A DNA stretch of 64,000 nt. Origin: Sphingobium sp. 15-1. GTDB lineage: Bacteria > Pseudomonadota > Alphaproteobacteria > Sphingomonadales > Sphingomonadaceae. Location: the NCBI RefSeq assembly GCF_013375535.1, contig NZ_JABXJG010000001.1, forward strand, positions 3,204,001 to 3,268,000, given 5' to 3'. A program made the position numbers and the translations under genes. The notes below the pieces were generated by a model. It was not told the origin of the DNA and ran no database searches. It saw only the letters and a list, made by a program, of their open reading frames with translations. This document shows, in pieces, positions 8,347-19,800 of this stretch (the first letter of the stretch is position 1; the number at the start of each line of letters is the position of its first letter).

Positions 8347-10248
8347 ATGAAACTGCAAAGCCGGCCTGTCCTGCGCGCCCGTATCGTCCCTCTGGCGGCG
8401 AAATTCTCCCTGCATGCGGAGCGGAACTGGAAGTGGCTGACCATGCTGCTGTGGATCGGCGCCATGGCTTATATGATCGCCACGCGCTGGCCGCAGATTC
8501 ACTGGCTGACGCTGAGCGATACCGACGACAATATCCGCTATTTGCAGGTGAAGGACTGGCTGGCGGGCCAGGGCTGGTACGATCTGCGGCAATATCGGCT
8601 CGATCCGCCCGCCGGGTTCAATATCCACTGGTCGCGGTTGGTGGACCTGCCGCTGGCGGGGCTGATGCTGTTCTTCCGCGCCTTTCTCGATCAAGGGCTG
8701 GCCGACCGGCTGGCCTGCGGGATCGCGCCAATGCTGCCGCTTTTGCCGCTGATGCTGGGGCTGGGTTTCATCGCGCGGCGGCTGGCCGGGGGGAATAGCT
8801 GGTTTCTGGCGGCGCTGGCGCCCTTCGCCGCGCAAATGGGCATATCCATGTTCCTGCCGATGCGGATCGACCATCATGGCTGGCAACTGGCCTTCACCGT
8901 GCTGATGCTGGCGGGGCTGATCGACCGCAACTGGCTGCGCGGCGGCATCGTCGCGGGGGTGAGCAGCGCGCTGTCCATCGCCATCGGCATGGAGATGATC
9001 GTCTATCTGGCGGCGGGGGGCGCGCTGATCGCGCTGCGCTGGGTGTTCAAGGAGGGTGCGGCGCGGCGGATGCTGCCCTACGCCATCAGCCTTGGCGGCG
9101 CGACGTCGCTGCTGTTCGTGCTGTTCGCCAGCTACGCCAATCGGCAGATGGTGTGCGACGCGATCTCGCCCATCTGGGTCGCGATCTTCGCGGCGGTTTC
9201 GGCGGGGATGGCGCTGCTGGCGCTGCTGCCGCTCAAAAGCTGGCCTGCGCGGCTTGGGGCGGGGATGGTGGTCGGCGCGGCGGTGGCAGCCTTTGCCTGG
9301 CTGAACTGGCCGCAATGCCTGTCCGGCGCCTATCAGATCTCGCCGGAACTGGAGCGGCTGTGGCTCGCCAATATCCGCGAAGCCAAGCCGATCACCGTGC
9401 AGGCGCGCAGCCTGGTCGTGCCGTTGATGGCGATTCCGGTCGCGGGCCTTTTCGGCCTGATCTGGGCGCTGTGGGATTCGCGGCGGGACGGGGACCGGCT
9501 TTGGGCCTGGGCCACGGTGGGGCTGATGATGCTCTTTTCGACCGCCTTGCTCTTCTGGCAGTTGCGCGCAGGCCCCGCGGCGCAGTTGCTGGCCATACCG
9601 CCGGCCGCCTGGGCCGCCTATCGTGTGCTGTGCCTGATCGGAACGGGCAGGCCGGCGGTGCGACTGGCCGCTGGGCTGGGCGCGGCGCTGCTGGCCGTGG
9701 CGGCCTTCGCGACGCCGCTCTATCCGCAGATCAACCAGTTCTGGGTCGGGACCACGGGCGAGAAGCCCAAGCCGCAAAAGCCGGCGGTGCAGGCGCGCAG
9801 GAAGGCCATAGACAAGGCCAATGGCCGCTGCCGCACGCTTCCTGCGCTGGAGGTGCTGAACCAATTGCCCCCGGCCACCATCTTCACCATGGTCGATCTG
9901 GGGCCGCGCCTGATCGTCGCCACGCATCATAGCGCGGTGGCGGGGCCTTATCACCGCAACGGCGCGACGATCCTGGACATGCACCACGCCTATGACGGTC
10001 CGGCGGAGGCGTTCCGGCCGATCGCGGCGAAGCATCACGCAACCTATCTGCTGGTCTGTCCCGGCTTTCCCGAGGGCACCATCTACCAGTCGCGCAGCCC
10101 CAGGGGCTTTTACGCCGGGCTGATGCGGGGCGAGGTGCCGGGCTGGCTGAAGCCGGTCACGCTGAAGACGGGAATGACGCTGCCCTACAGCCTCTACCGC
10201 ATCGATTATTCACCGCCGGGCGAGGAAAAAGTCCCTGAGCAGCGTTGA
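8347..10248 (+). CDS. Polytopic membrane protein, probable GT-C-type glycosyltransferase
   Basis: A 633-residue protein with about 11-13 hydrophobic segments. A soluble loop after the first helix carries LSDTDDNIRYLQVKDWLAGQ, an acidic D-x-D-D motif in the position where GT-C/STT3-like enzymes bind metal and lipid-phosphosugar. Later PMRIDHHGWQ and a C-terminal ~150-residue soluble region with several Cys-containing segments are seen. The GtrA neighbour supports a lipid-linked sugar role. Family assignment rests on motif layout, so the exact reaction is unknown. Its last 39 bases overlap tadA on the other strand. Confidence 0.65.
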   Translation: MKLQSRPVLRARIVPLAAKFSLHAERNWKWLTMLLWIGAMAYMIATRWPQIHWLTLSDTDDNIRYLQVKDWLAGQGWYDLRQYRLDPPAGFNIHWSRLVDLPLAGLMLFFRAFLDQGLADRLACGIAPMLPLLPLMLGLGFIARRLAGGNSWFLAALAPFAAQMGISMFLPMRIDHHGWQLAFTVLMLAGLIDRNWLRGGIVAGVSSALSIAIGMEMIVYLAAGGALIALRWVFKEGAARRMLPYAISLGGATSLLFVLFASYANRQMVCDAISPIWVAIFAAVSAGMALLALLPLKSWPARLGAGMVVGAAVAAFAWLNWPQCLSGAYQISPELERLWLANIREAKPITVQARSLVVPLMAIPVAGLFGLIWALWDSRRDGDRLWAWATVGLMMLFSTALLFWQLRAGPAAQLLAIPPAAWAAYRVLCLIGTGRPAVRLAAGLGAALLAVAAFATPLYPQINQFWVGTTGEKPKPQKPAVQARRKAIDKANGRCRTLPALEVLNQLPPATIFTMVDLGPRLIVATHHSAVAGPYHRNGATILDMHHAYDGPAEAFRPIAAKHHATYLLVCPGFPEGTIYQSRSPRGFYAGLMRGEVPGWLKPVTLKTGMTLPYSLYRIDYSPPGEEKVPEQR

Positions 10249-10668
10249 GGCTTCGGCTTCGGCCAGGTCGCCATAGACCTCCGGCCGATGCAGGCATTGC
10301 GGCTGGGTGAAGAGGCGCGGTCCCTGCTCGATCGCGCCGCCCTTGGGATCGGCGGCGGCATAATAGAGGCGGGCGATGCGGGCGTGGGAGATCGCCCCGG
10401 CGCACATGGCGCAAGGCTCCAGCGTGACCCAGAGATCGCAGCCGGTCAGCCGAAAATCGCCCAGATGCGCGGCGGCGGCGCGGATCGCGACCATTTCGGC
10501 ATGGGCGGTGGGATCATTGTCGCGGCGGTTGCGATTCTCGCCTTCACCGATGATCCGGCCGTCGAGGGTGACGACCGCGCCGATGGGGACTTCGCCTGCT
10601 TCGGCGGCGGCGCGGGCGAGATCGAGCGCGCGCCGCATCGGATCGGGCAGGGGGAAGGGCGAGGACAT
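10210..10668 (-). CDS. tadA: tRNA(adenosine-34) deaminase TadA
   Basis: Converts A34 to inosine in tRNA-Arg(ACG). Start chosen at MSSPFPLPDPMRRALDLARA (152 residues, usual size); the open frame extends 114 bases upstream, but that part is encoded by a repeat. Zinc-site motifs are intact: HAEMVAIR (His and catalytic Glu) and TLEPCAMCAGAI (two Cys). RLYYAAADPKGGA and a family-like C-terminus follow. The 3' end overlaps the convergent GT-C-like gene by 39 bases. Confidence 0.95.
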   Translation of the reverse strand: MSSPFPLPDPMRRALDLARAAAEAGEVPIGAVVTLDGRIIGEGENRNRRDNDPTAHAEMVAIRAAAAHLGDFRLTGCDLWVTLEPCAMCAGAISHARIARLYYAAADPKGGAIEQGPRLFTQPQCLHRPEVYGDLAEAEASTLLRDFFLARR

Positions 10669-10724
10669 GGCCTTGCCCTTACAGGATGATGGCGCCTGGG
10701 GGGAGGGGCTGGTTTCGGAGAAAG

Positions 10725-10826
10725 CATGTGTTCCTGCGAAGGCATTCGAGCGAGACAAGTGGCTCGTCAGAACCCAGTCCAAAGGCCAGAACTGGGTTCC
10801 TGCCTTCGCAGGAACACGCTGTACAT
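10725..10826. repeat. Family A repeat, variant left arm
   Basis: Outer ends CATGTGTTCCTGCGAAGGC.. and ..GCCTTCGCAGGAACACG, but the left arm is interrupted by ATTCGAGCGAGACAAGTGGC plus a few bases before CCCAGT resumes. Copies at 48763 and 61941 carry a closely related interruption at the same place. Confidence 0.85.
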
Positions 10827-10838
10827 GGGTTGGTCGTC

Positions 10839-11060
10839 TCAGGGCTTCTTGACGTCCACCGTCGGCACCTCGACCGTTTCCTTGCGCTTGCCGACCTCGA
10901 CCTTGGCCACGCTCGCCTCATATTTGGGCAAGGAACCGCCCTTCACCGCGATTTCCGGCAGGCGTCCTTCCTGCGTTTTTTGCAGGTCGATGAAGCCGGT
11001 GGCGATGCCGCCGGCCAGAACCAGCAGCAAAATCAGCAACAAGCCACCAATGAATCGCAT
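10839..11060 (-). CDS. Small membrane-anchored protein of unknown function
   Basis: A 73-residue protein with an N-terminal hydrophobic helix (FIGGLLLILLLVLAGGIATGF) and a short hydrophilic tail rich in Lys, Val and Glu (VEVGKRKETVEVPTVDVKKP). The ATG follows GGAGGCCGAA, a usable ribosome site. No family recognised. It is divergent from rpmB and lies downstream of tadA-proximal repeat sequence. The topology suggests a single-pass inner-membrane protein with a periplasmic tail. Confidence 0.65.
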   Translation of the reverse strand: MRFIGGLLLILLLVLAGGIATGFIDLQKTQEGRLPEIAVKGGSLPKYEASVAKVEVGKRKETVEVPTVDVKKP

Positions 11061-11137
11061 TTCGGCCTCCTATGGCTTATGGGGCGTCAACGCTCATGAG
11101 TCGGAAAGGGTTGCGGCCCGGAAAGGCTCTCGGCGGG

Positions 11138-11166
11138 TTGACGTGCGTCGGGAATCCCGTTATCGG
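11138..11166 (+). promoter_or_regulatory. Candidate sigma-70 type promoter of rpmB
   Basis: TTGACG (11138-11143) and TTATCG (11160-11165) separated by 16 bases, about 45 bases upstream of the rpmB start. The -35 is good, the -10 weak, typical of alphaproteobacterial promoters. Confidence 0.45.
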
Positions 11167-11208
11167 CGCCGCTTTCCGAACGAACCCGAATTACAAGGTT
11201 GATTGACT

Positions 11209-11502
11209 ATGTCGCGCATTTGCGAGCTGACCGGCAAGGGCCGCCAGGTGGGTCACAATGTTTCCCACGCCAATAACAAGACCAAGCGTGTGTTCCTGCC
11301 CAACCTGCAGAACGTGTCGCTGATCTCCGAAGCGCTGGAAACGACCGTGAAGCTGCGCGTGTCGACCCATGGTCTGCGTTCGGTCGAGCATAATGGCGGC
11401 CTGGACAACTGGCTGCTGAAGACCAGCGATGACAAGCTGTCGCTGAAGGCGCGCCGCCTGAAGCGCGACATCGCGAAGAAGAAGGCCGCCGTCGCGGCCT
11501 GA
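11209..11502 (+). CDS. rpmB: 50S ribosomal protein L28
   Basis: 97-residue L28 starting [20 protein letters not shown]. The frame allows a TTG six bases earlier, but AAGG sits ten bases before this ATG and the N-terminus matches the family. Further landmarks are [15 protein letters not shown] and a basic C-terminus [14 protein letters not shown]. Length matches alphaproteobacterial L28, which is longer than the ~78-residue enterobacterial form. Monocistronic, with its own terminator. Confidence 0.98.
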   Translation: MSRICELTGKGRQVGHNVSHANNKTKRVFLPNLQNVSLISEALETTVKLRVSTHGLRSVEHNGGLDNWLLKTSDDKLSLKARRLKRDIAKKKAAVAA

Positions 11503-11528
11503 TTCGGTTCGATTCGTTCGCTTGAAAG

Positions 11529-11556
11529 AGCGGCCTGGCGACAGGCCGCTTTTTTG
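11529..11556 (+). terminator. Rho-independent terminator of rpmB
   Basis: Perfect AGCGGCCTG-GCGA-CAGGCCGCT hairpin (11529-11550) followed directly by TTTTTTG. Confidence 0.95.
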
Positions 11557-11599
11557 CGTTGGTCGGGGTGACTGGTTTTGGCCGTTGGTTGCCATTAAG

Positions 11600-11696
11600 C
11601 GCGCCGTGTTCCTGCGCAGGCAGGAACCCAGTCCTGCCGTTTGTGGATATCGCAGCGTCTGAACTGGACTCCTGCCTTTGCAGGAGCACATTGCGC
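11600..11696. repeat. Family A repeat, full element
   Basis: Left flank GCCATTAAGCGCGCCGTG and arms GTTCCTGCGCAGGCAGGAAC and CTCCTGCCTTTGCAGGAG around a core related to those at 2549, 33101 and 38671. Confidence 0.9.
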
Positions 11697-11744
11697 TTCA
11701 ACCTAATGGTTGTCCGCTCACCCCTTCATGTCGACCTATTCCCA

Positions 11745-12740
11745 TCAATCCAGCGCGAATTTCAGCAGCAGGGTGCGCTGGAAGAATTCGTGATTGTCGT
11801 CTGAGGCGATCCAGACGATGCGGCGGCCGCCTTCCCGCGTCACCGCCAGCCCTTCGAAATTGTCGGCCAGCAGCGGCGGCGCCAGCCGGGCCAGCGCGCG
11901 CGCCTTCAACCGGGCGCCGGAGCGGGGCTTTTCCGGCAGTTCGACGATCGCCAGCGTCGCCGTGAACAGCTCCTGCAAGGTCAGCCGCCGGTTGAGCACC
12001 AATATATGCCGCTCGTCGAGCGCGACTGCGTCGGTCGGCCGATAGCCGCGCGGCGGCACGTAGCGCAGATGCATCGGCGCGGCCGTCGACGCTTCGGCGG
12101 GGTCGTTCGCGAACAGCAGCGTGTCGTGACTGCCATCGGCGGTCATGCCCATCTCCGCCAGGACGAGGAAGCGGCCATCGGGCAGCCGCGCCAGCGATTC
12201 GATCGATCCGGTTTCGGGCCAGGCCTCTATCTCCGGCCAGGTGCGGCAGGCTTCGACGCGGGCGAAGCCGGGGGAGTAGCGGCAGATCATCTGTTGCAGT
12301 TCGAAGCCCACCCAATAGCGCTGGCTTGCCGGATCGCGGGCCATGGCCTCCGAATCCCAGGCCCACCAGGGCCGGTCGCGATCCTGCGGGCGGATGGGCA
12401 GGGGTGCGATGAACGGGCGCCGATCCGCTTTGCCGGGGCCGATGTGAAAGCCCATCAGCGTGCCGGAATCGCTGAGCGCCAATATCTGGCCGTCCGCGTC
12501 GGCCAGCAGCGAGGAGATGCCGCCGAAGCCATGATGGGTACTGTCGAGCTGCCAGCCACCCAGATAATGGAGGCGCCCCAGGTCGCGCTGCGCGGGATCG
12601 GCGGCATTCAGGGGCAAGGCGCGCGCCCTGACCAGCAGCGGGCCGGCGCCGAAGGGTTTGGGCTTGTTCTTATGCGGCGCGGGGAGCAGCAGGATCGCGA
12701 GCAGCAGGACGATCAGGATTCGGCGCATCGCCCTTGCCAT
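11745..12740 (-). CDS. Esterase-like-activity-of-phytase family protein (PF13449-like)
   Basis: 331 residues with an N-terminal hydrophobic signal/anchor (RILIVLLLAILLLPAP) and a beta-propeller-like body. Family landmarks are HHGFGGISSLLADADGQILALSDSG near the start, ITW-like DSEAMARDP, GSIESLARLPDGRFLVLAE, DAVALDERHILVLNR and the end NFEGLAVTREGGRRIVWIASDDNHEFFQRTLLLKF. These are the blades typical of the phytase-like esterase family, usually exported. Substrate unknown. Transcribed alone, divergent from the glycine-zipper gene. Confidence 0.85.
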   Translation of the reverse strand: MARAMRRILIVLLLAILLLPAPHKNKPKPFGAGPLLVRARALPLNAADPAQRDLGRLHYLGGWQLDSTHHGFGGISSLLADADGQILALSDSGTLMGFHIGPGKADRRPFIAPLPIRPQDRDRPWWAWDSEAMARDPASQRYWVGFELQQMICRYSPGFARVEACRTWPEIEAWPETGSIESLARLPDGRFLVLAEMGMTADGSHDTLLFANDPAEASTAAPMHLRYVPPRGYRPTDAVALDERHILVLNRRLTLQELFTATLAIVELPEKPRSGARLKARALARLAPPLLADNFEGLAVTREGGRRIVWIASDDNHEFFQRTLLLKFALD

Positions 12741-12956
12741 AGGGGATTATGGGGCGATGTGCAGGGCTTTTCGCGGCTCTGGCGTCGGCTGTGGAAAAGC
12801 GCGATAAGATGGTCATCGGTCGCTCCAATGCTGAACGATGGCTGACATCGCCATTCAGGCTTGGCTCAATGCGAATCGGGCAAAAGGGCCTCAATCGACG
12901 GCGAGTCCTCCCTTGGAAGACCTGCCTGGATCGATGGCAAATTGAGGAGCAACGCC

Positions 12957-13379
12957 ATGAAGACGAAGTTTCTGATCAATCTGGGGGCGGCGCTGGCGAT
13001 GGGCGCTGCCTCTCTGGCCGCCACCGCAACGCCGGCCATGGCCCGCGACGGTTGGGGCCGCCATTATGAACGTGGCGATTATTATCGCGGCGACCGGGGC
13101 TATCGCGGCGACCGCGGCTATCGTGGCGGCGATTATTATCGGGGCGACCGTTATTATCGCAACGATTATCGTGGCTATCGCGGGTATCGCGGCGGCTATC
13201 GCTGCCGGGACAGCGGCACCGGCGGGACCATCATAGGCGCAATCGCCGGCGGCCTGCTGGGCAATGAAGTCGGCAAGGGCAGCGGCCGCTATGGCCGTCG
13301 CGGCGACGGCACGACAGGCGCCATCATCGGCGCGGGTGTGGGTGCGCTGGCCGGCCGGGCGATCGACCGCGATTGCTGA
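12957..13379 (+). CDS. Secreted glycine-zipper protein with Tyr/Arg/Gly repeats
   Basis: 140 residues from MKTKFLINLGAALAMGAAS, preceded by GAGGAG eight bases upstream. An earlier in-frame start at 12861 lacks that site. Signal peptide with cleavage after ATPAMA. The middle consists of irregular YRGDRGYRG / YYRGD repeats (about residues 38-82). The C-terminal part has two glycine-zipper stretches (GGTIIGAIAGGLLGNEVGKG and GAIIGAGVGALAGRAID), as in outer-membrane SlyB/OsmB-like (PF05433) proteins. Function unknown; envelope location likely. Confidence 0.85.
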   Translation: MKTKFLINLGAALAMGAASLAATATPAMARDGWGRHYERGDYYRGDRGYRGDRGYRGGDYYRGDRYYRNDYRGYRGYRGGYRCRDSGTGGTIIGAIAGGLLGNEVGKGSGRYGRRGDGTTGAIIGAGVGALAGRAIDRDC

Positions 13380-13404
13380 TCCATCGCTGAAGGATGAACG
13401 GAAG

Positions 13405-13436
13405 AGGGCCGCTCCGCTGGGGCGGCCCTTTTCTTT
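13405..13436 (+). terminator. Rho-independent terminator of the glycine-zipper gene
   Basis: AGGGCCGC..GCGGCCCT hairpin followed by TTTCTTTT, 25 bases after the stop codon. Confidence 0.9.
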
Positions 13437-13458
13437 TGCCGTCTCGCAAGGCGTCTCA

Positions 13459-13480
13459 TGTTCCTGCCTTCGCAGGAACA
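13459..13480. repeat. Family A repeat, collapsed copy
   Basis: Single perfect palindrome TGTTCCTGCC/TTCGCAGGAACA without the second arm or core. Confidence 0.7.
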
Positions 13481-13517
13481 CCCTCGGCTTAGGCGGGACC
13501 GCTCTTGGCCCAGGCAA

Positions 13518-13550
13518 AGAAAAAGGCCGCCCCGTTTCCGGCGCGGCCCC
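13518..13550 (-). terminator. Rho-independent terminator of the Asn-ladder lipoprotein gene
   Basis: On the minus strand GGCCGC pairs with GCGGCC (13525-13530 with 13543-13548), followed by CTTTTTCTTT, 27 bases after the stop codon. Confidence 0.85.
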
Positions 13551-13576
13551 TTCCAGACAATTCCCTTAAGGGGGAA

Positions 13577-13804
13577 TTACATCGCGTTCGCGGCAGCGTT
13601 GCCCGCAACGTTGGCAGCGTTCGAAGCGGCGTTCGAAGCGTTGTCGGCAGCGTTCAGCGCGGCATTCATGGCGTTGTCGGCAGCATTCGAAGCGTTCTCG
13701 GCAGCGTTGGCCGAAGCGTTGGCGGCATTTTCCGCACCGCCCGAGCAGGCGGCCAGGCCGAGCGACGCGGCGAGAACGAGCGAAAGAGCAATCGACTTGG
13801 TCAT
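13577..13804 (-). CDS. Small lipoprotein with 18-residue Asn/Ala repeats
   Basis: 75 residues. Signal peptide MTKSIALSLVLAASLGLAAC with lipobox LAAC (Cys20), so a lipidated envelope protein is expected. The remainder is almost only Ala and Asn: from residue 24 to the end, 25 of 52 residues are Ala and 14 are Asn. Asn recurs with spacings 3-4-4-3-4, an 18-residue unit (NAANASANAAENASNAAD, NAMNAALNAADNASNAAS, then a partial NAANVAGNAAANAM). Eighteen residues are exactly five alpha-helical turns, which puts all Asn on one straight face. It is not Lpp: there is no Leu heptad and no C-terminal Lys. Good start codon, own terminator. Function unknown. Confidence 0.85.
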   Translation of the reverse strand: MTKSIALSLVLAASLGLAACSGGAENAANASANAAENASNAADNAMNAALNAADNASNAASNAANVAGNAAANAM

Positions 13805-13982
13805 GGGTTAACCCCTCTCTGAGAATAAAAACGGTGCAGACCACTCTCGGAGAAAAGTTCACCCCCCATTGCGTCTGCGCCGCGATTCGTAATGAATCCG
13901 GCGACTCATGGCAATCCCAATCATGCGTTAAGCCCGTGAATCGGGGCTGTAAGGGGATTGAAGGGCCTGTTCCGAACGGCCA

Positions 13983-14010
13983 TTGACGCATATAAAGATT
14001 TCTTTATATG
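13983..14010 (+). promoter_or_regulatory. SAM-cycle operon promoter with overlapping SahR-like operator
   Basis: TTGACG (13983-13988) and TATATG (14005-14010), 16-base spacing, form the promoter. A perfect palindrome CATATAAAGA-TT-TCTTTATATG (13989-14010) fills the spacer and the -10. This AT-rich ATATAAAG..CTTTATAT form is the type bound by ArsR-family SahR-like regulators of the methionine/SAM cycle, and the first gene downstream encodes an ArsR protein, so autoregulation by repression is the simple reading. The expected transcript start is within a few bases of the ATG at 14019. Confidence 0.75.
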
Positions 14011-14018
14011 ATCCTGTC

Positions 14019-14990
14019 ATGAGCGCAGCGATCGACATTTTCCGGGCATTGGGCGACCCGACGCGGCTGCGCATCATCTATCTGCTGCGCGCCATGGAAC
14101 TGGCGGTGGGCGAGATCGCGCAGGTCGTCGGTCAAAGCCAGCCGCGCGTGTCGCGCCATGTCCGTATCCTGGCCGAAGCCGGTCTGGTCGAGCGGCGCAA
14201 GGAAGGCAATTGGGTTTTTCTGCGGCTGGGCAAAGAGGCTGAAATCGCGCCTTTCCTGACCCTGTTCGACCAGCTTGTGCCGTCGGAGAGCGAGGATTTG
14301 TGGCAGAAGGCCGATCTGGCCCGGCTGGCGGCCGTGCGGGCCGACCGGGCGCAGGCGGCGGAAAGCTATTTTGCCGAACATGCCGAGCTATGGGACGCGA
14401 TCCGATCGCTCCACGTGCCTGAGGGCGATGTGGAGGCGGCGATGACGGTGCTGTTGGGGCGAGAGCCGATCGGGCATCTGCTCGACATCGGCACCGGCAC
14501 TGGGCGCATGATCGAACTGTTCGGCCCGTCGGCGGACCAGGTGACGGCGCTGGACCGCAGCCCCGACATGTTGCGGCTGGCGCGGGCCAAGCTGCCGCAC
14601 GATGCGGGCGACAAATATGCGCTGGTGCTGGGCGATTTCGGCGCGCTGCCGCTGGAGCCGGGCAGCGTCGACACGGTGGTGCTGCATCAGGTGCTGCATT
14701 ATGCGCAGGCGCCCGAGGCGGTGATTGCCGAGGCGGCGCGGGTGACGAGCGCGGGCGGCCGGGTGTTGATCGCGGATTTCGCGGCGCATGAACGGGAAGA
14801 GCTGCGGCTGCGCGATCAGCATGCGCGTCTGGGCTTTTCCGACGGGCAGATCGAAAGCTGGTTCGCGGATGCGGGCCTGGAACTGGAGCGGGTGGAGGTG
14901 CTGCCCGGCCAGGAACTGACGGTGCAATTATGGCTGGGACGGCGCCGGGGTGCGCGCGTGCTGCCAATCGAAGGACGACTTTCCGCATGA
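14019..14990 (+). CDS. ArsR-family regulator fused to a SAM-dependent methyltransferase domain
   Basis: 323 residues. Residues 1-95 are an ArsR winged helix (ALGDPTRLRIIYLLR, then QPRVSRHVRILAEAGLVERR with the recognition helix near 40-52, and wing GNWVFLRL). From ~110 a class I methyltransferase follows, with motif I LLDIGTGTGR at 154-163, acidic ALDRSPDML and VLHQVLHYAQAPEAV. No ArsR metal-binding Cys pair is seen. Such fusions next to metF/metH are thought to sense SAM or SAH. Start chosen after the operator; the 36-base upstream extension would begin inside the promoter. No Shine-Dalgarno is visible. The stop overlaps metF by ATGA. Confidence 0.9.
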   Translation: MSAAIDIFRALGDPTRLRIIYLLRAMELAVGEIAQVVGQSQPRVSRHVRILAEAGLVERRKEGNWVFLRLGKEAEIAPFLTLFDQLVPSESEDLWQKADLARLAAVRADRAQAAESYFAEHAELWDAIRSLHVPEGDVEAAMTVLLGREPIGHLLDIGTGTGRMIELFGPSADQVTALDRSPDMLRLARAKLPHDAGDKYALVLGDFGALPLEPGSVDTVVLHQVLHYAQAPEAVIAEAARVTSAGGRVLIADFAAHEREELRLRDQHARLGFSDGQIESWFADAGLELERVEVLPGQELTVQLWLGRRRGARVLPIEGRLSA

Positions 14991-15918
14991 CCTTGAGCTT
15001 TCCCTCCGTCGAAGAGGCCACGCGGGCTTGGCAAGCGCCGCTCTATGCCGATCTGACGGGAGACATTAATGTGAGCTTCGAATTCTTCCCGCCCAAGACG
15101 GAGAAGATGGAGGAGCAGCTCTGGTCCGCGATCCAGACGCTCACGCCGCTGGCGCCGAAATTCGTGTCGGTGACTTACGGCGCAGGTGGGTCGACGCGGG
15201 AGCGGACGCATAACACGGTGGCGCGGATCGCGAAGGAGACGCCCCTGTCGGCGGCGGCGCACCTGACCTGCGTGGCGGCGAGCAAGGGTGAGATTGACGA
15301 GGTGATCGACGCCTATTGGGAAGCGGGCGTGCGGCATATCGTCGCCCTGCGCGGCGATCCGCCCGAAGCAGGCGCGAAGTTCGAGCCGCATCCGGACGGT
15401 TACAAGGGCGCGGCGGAGCTGGTCGAGGGGCTGGTGAAGCGCCATCCGTTCGAGATTTCGGTGGCGGCTTATCCGGAAACCCATCCTGATGCCTTGAGCG
15501 CGCAGAGCGACATCGACAATTTGAAGCGCAAGCTGGATGCGGGCGCGACGCGGGCGATCACGCAATTTTTCTTCGAGCCGGACACCTTCTTCCGCTTCCG
15601 GGATACGGTGGCGGCGGCGGGGATCGATGCAGAGATCATCCCCGGCATCATGCCGGTCAGCAATTTCGCGGCGGTCCAGCGTATGTCGGCCATGTGCAAC
15701 ACCGATGTGCCGGGCTGGATGGGCAAGCTGTTCGAGGGGTTGGACGACCTGCCCGCCGCGCGGCAGCTCGTGTCCGCGACGCTGGCGGCGGAGCTGTGCC
15801 GCAAGCTCTATGCAGGCGGGGTGCGCGACTTTCATTTCTATACGCTCAACCGGGCGGAACTGAGCTATGCGATTTGCCATCTGCTGGGCTTAAGGCCCGC
15901 CACATTGGAGAAGACGGC

Positions 15919-15922
<4 letters not shown>
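14987..15922 (+). CDS. metF: 5,10-methylenetetrahydrofolate reductase
   Basis: Reduces methylene-THF to 5-methyl-THF, the methyl donor for MetH. 311 residues, a typical single-domain bacterial MetF. FAD/folate-site landmarks are NVSFEFFPPKTEKMEEQLW (with the FEFFPP motif), FVSVTYGAGGSTRERT, HLTCVAASKGEID, ALRGDPPEAG, AITQFFFEPDTFFRF and EIIPGIMPVSNF. It starts within the ATGA that ends the regulator gene, and its own stop overlaps the first metH part the same way, so all three are tightly coupled. Confidence 0.98.
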
Positions 15923-16965
<1,043 letters not shown>

Positions 16966-16971
16966 GATTAT

Positions 16972-17072
16972 TCCCTCTCCCCGCAGGCGGGAGGGGGGCA
17001 GGGGGTGGGCCGGTCCAGGCGCTGCTCCAATAAAGCCCACCCCCAACCCCTCCCGCGTGCGGGAGGGGAGTG
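16972..17072. repeat. Family B repeat between the two metH genes
   Basis: Arms CTCCCCGCAGGCGGGAGGGG and CCCTCCCGCGTGCGGGAGGGG with inner GGGGGTGGGC..GCCCACCCCC complementarity. It occupies practically the whole gap, and its outer GGGAGGGGAG end lies about 11 bases before the metH part 2 ATG, so it may serve as ribosome-binding sequence. Confidence 0.9.
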
Positions 17073-17081
17073 AGAATTGAA

Positions 17082-19682
<2,601 letters not shown>

Positions 19683-19700
19683 CGCCCGACCTTATGAACA

Positions 19701-19793
19701 GCGTGTTCCTGCGGAGGCAGGAACCCAGTTCTGTCGTTTGATTGTCATGGCAACGTTAGGACTGGGCTCCTGCCTTCGCAGGAGCACGGTGGT
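19701..19793. repeat. Family A repeat, full element
   Basis: Arms GTGTTCCTGCGGAGGCAGGA.. and ..CTCCTGCCTTCGCAGGAGCA in the convergent gap between metH and the serine hydrolase; it may act as a two-way transcription end. Confidence 0.9.
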
Positions 19794-19800
19794 TAGCTAA

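Noticed and set aside
13805..13982. Possible SAM/SAH riboswitch upstream of the met operon
   Set aside because: No recognisable riboswitch fold, and the promoter places the transcript start next to the ATG, leaving no leader.
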